Shown piece by piece: positions 7,431-7,757 of a DNA stretch of 7,757 bases; position 1 is the stretch's first letter; each line of letters starts with the position of its first letter. A program made the position numbers and the translations under genes. The DNA comes from an uncultured Erysipelotrichaceae bacterium (lineage in GTDB: Bacteria > Bacillota_I > Bacilli_A > RF39 > UBA660). The notes beneath the pieces are model-generated. The model did not search any database. It saw only the letters and a program-made list of their open reading frames with translations, and had not been told where the DNA came from. Location: assembly GCA_902766545.1 (NCBI GenBank), contig CACXEC010000014.1:1-7757 (forward strand). Reading direction: 5' to 3'.

Positions 7431-7757
7431 TTAATTTATTTCAACAAAATCTTTATCAAATATATCTAATGCTTGATTAACAACATCAGAATTATTATAC
7501 TTTTCAATTGATTTTTCTTCAATGTATTTGTAGATTTTATTCTTGCTTTCTATATATTTTTTCTTTTCAACTTGCCATTCTTTTTCAGATAAGCAGATAA
7601 AATTCAAATGTATTTTTTCAATTTTATAAAATTCTTCTTCTAAAATTTCAAGTGATTCATTAAATAATATTGTAGTTGAAGCAGACTTGTGCGAAAAAAG
7701 AATATTTGTTTTAGAAACAACCTCAATATTAATATCTTCAATAAGTGATAGTATGAC
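7431..7757 (-). CDS. dnaX: DNA polymerase III tau/gamma subunit DnaX, C-terminal end (runs off right edge)
   Basis: An uninterrupted frame of 108 codons enters from the right edge and ends in TAA at 7431-7433. The sequence has no catalytic motif; it carries features of the poorly conserved tau C-terminal region: a helical, Lys/Glu-rich stretch around CLSEKEWQVEKKKY, and a final VVNQALDIFDKDFVEIN that resembles the common DnaX ending 'A..LFG.D.VEI'. The assignment rests mainly on this ending and on its position directly upstream of ybaB-recR. The ATPase domain and any programmed frameshift site that would yield gamma lie outside the window. If correct, both DnaX and delta' (HolB) of the clamp loader are encoded in this one gene run. 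Confidence 0.82.
   Translation of the reverse strand, partial: VILSLIEDINIEVVSKTNILFSHKSASTTILFNESLEILEEEFYKIEKIHLNFICLSEKEWQVEKKKYIESKNKIYKYIEEKSIEKYNNSDVVNQALDIFDKDFVEIN

Overview
The window looks like a piece of a very A+T-rich Bacillota chromosome. G+C is roughly a quarter to 30% by eye; I did not compute it. Everything I can support lies on the minus strand, so transcription runs from the right edge to the left. Ten genes are packed with almost no spacing: the largest gap is 39 nt, and two junctions overlap. TAA, TAG and TGA are all used as stops, and the five Trp codons I checked are all TGG, so the standard bacterial code fits and a mycoplasma-type code does not. Close homologues of SpoVT and BofA point to a spore-forming lineage or a descendant of one. 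Gene order is more like Bacilli than Clostridia, but I cannot name the genus.

In transcription order, right to left: the 3' end of dnaX (clamp-loader tau/gamma, 7431-7757); ybaB/ebfC (nucleoid-associated protein); recR (recombinational repair); a small membrane protein of the BofA family; holB (clamp-loader delta'); ricT/yaaT (PSP1-domain partner of the RNase Y system); a TrmN6/YabB-type tRNA methyltransferase; pth (peptidyl-tRNA hydrolase); mfd (transcription-repair coupling factor); and the 5' part of a spoVT-like regulator running off the left edge (1-302).

Functionally this is a housekeeping run. It holds two clamp-loader subunits (DnaX, HolB), DNA repair (RecR, Mfd), tRNA and translation maintenance (methyltransferase, Pth), mRNA processing (RicT), and two proteins of sporulation ancestry (BofA, SpoVT). 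As I recall the Bacillus subtilis map, these genes form two separate blocks, dnaX-yaaK-recR-bofA...holB-yaaT-yabA-yabB and pth-fin-mfd-spoVT. Here they are fused into one compact, probably co-transcribed run without tmk, yabA, yazA, rsmI, abrB or fin.

I found no RNA gene, mobile element, CRISPR array, convincing promoter or terminator, and no stretch over 40 nt without a gene. I see no undescribed system. The points worth a second look are the gene-order fusion, a delta' subunit without zinc module or P-loop, a shortened BofA, and a shortened Mfd.
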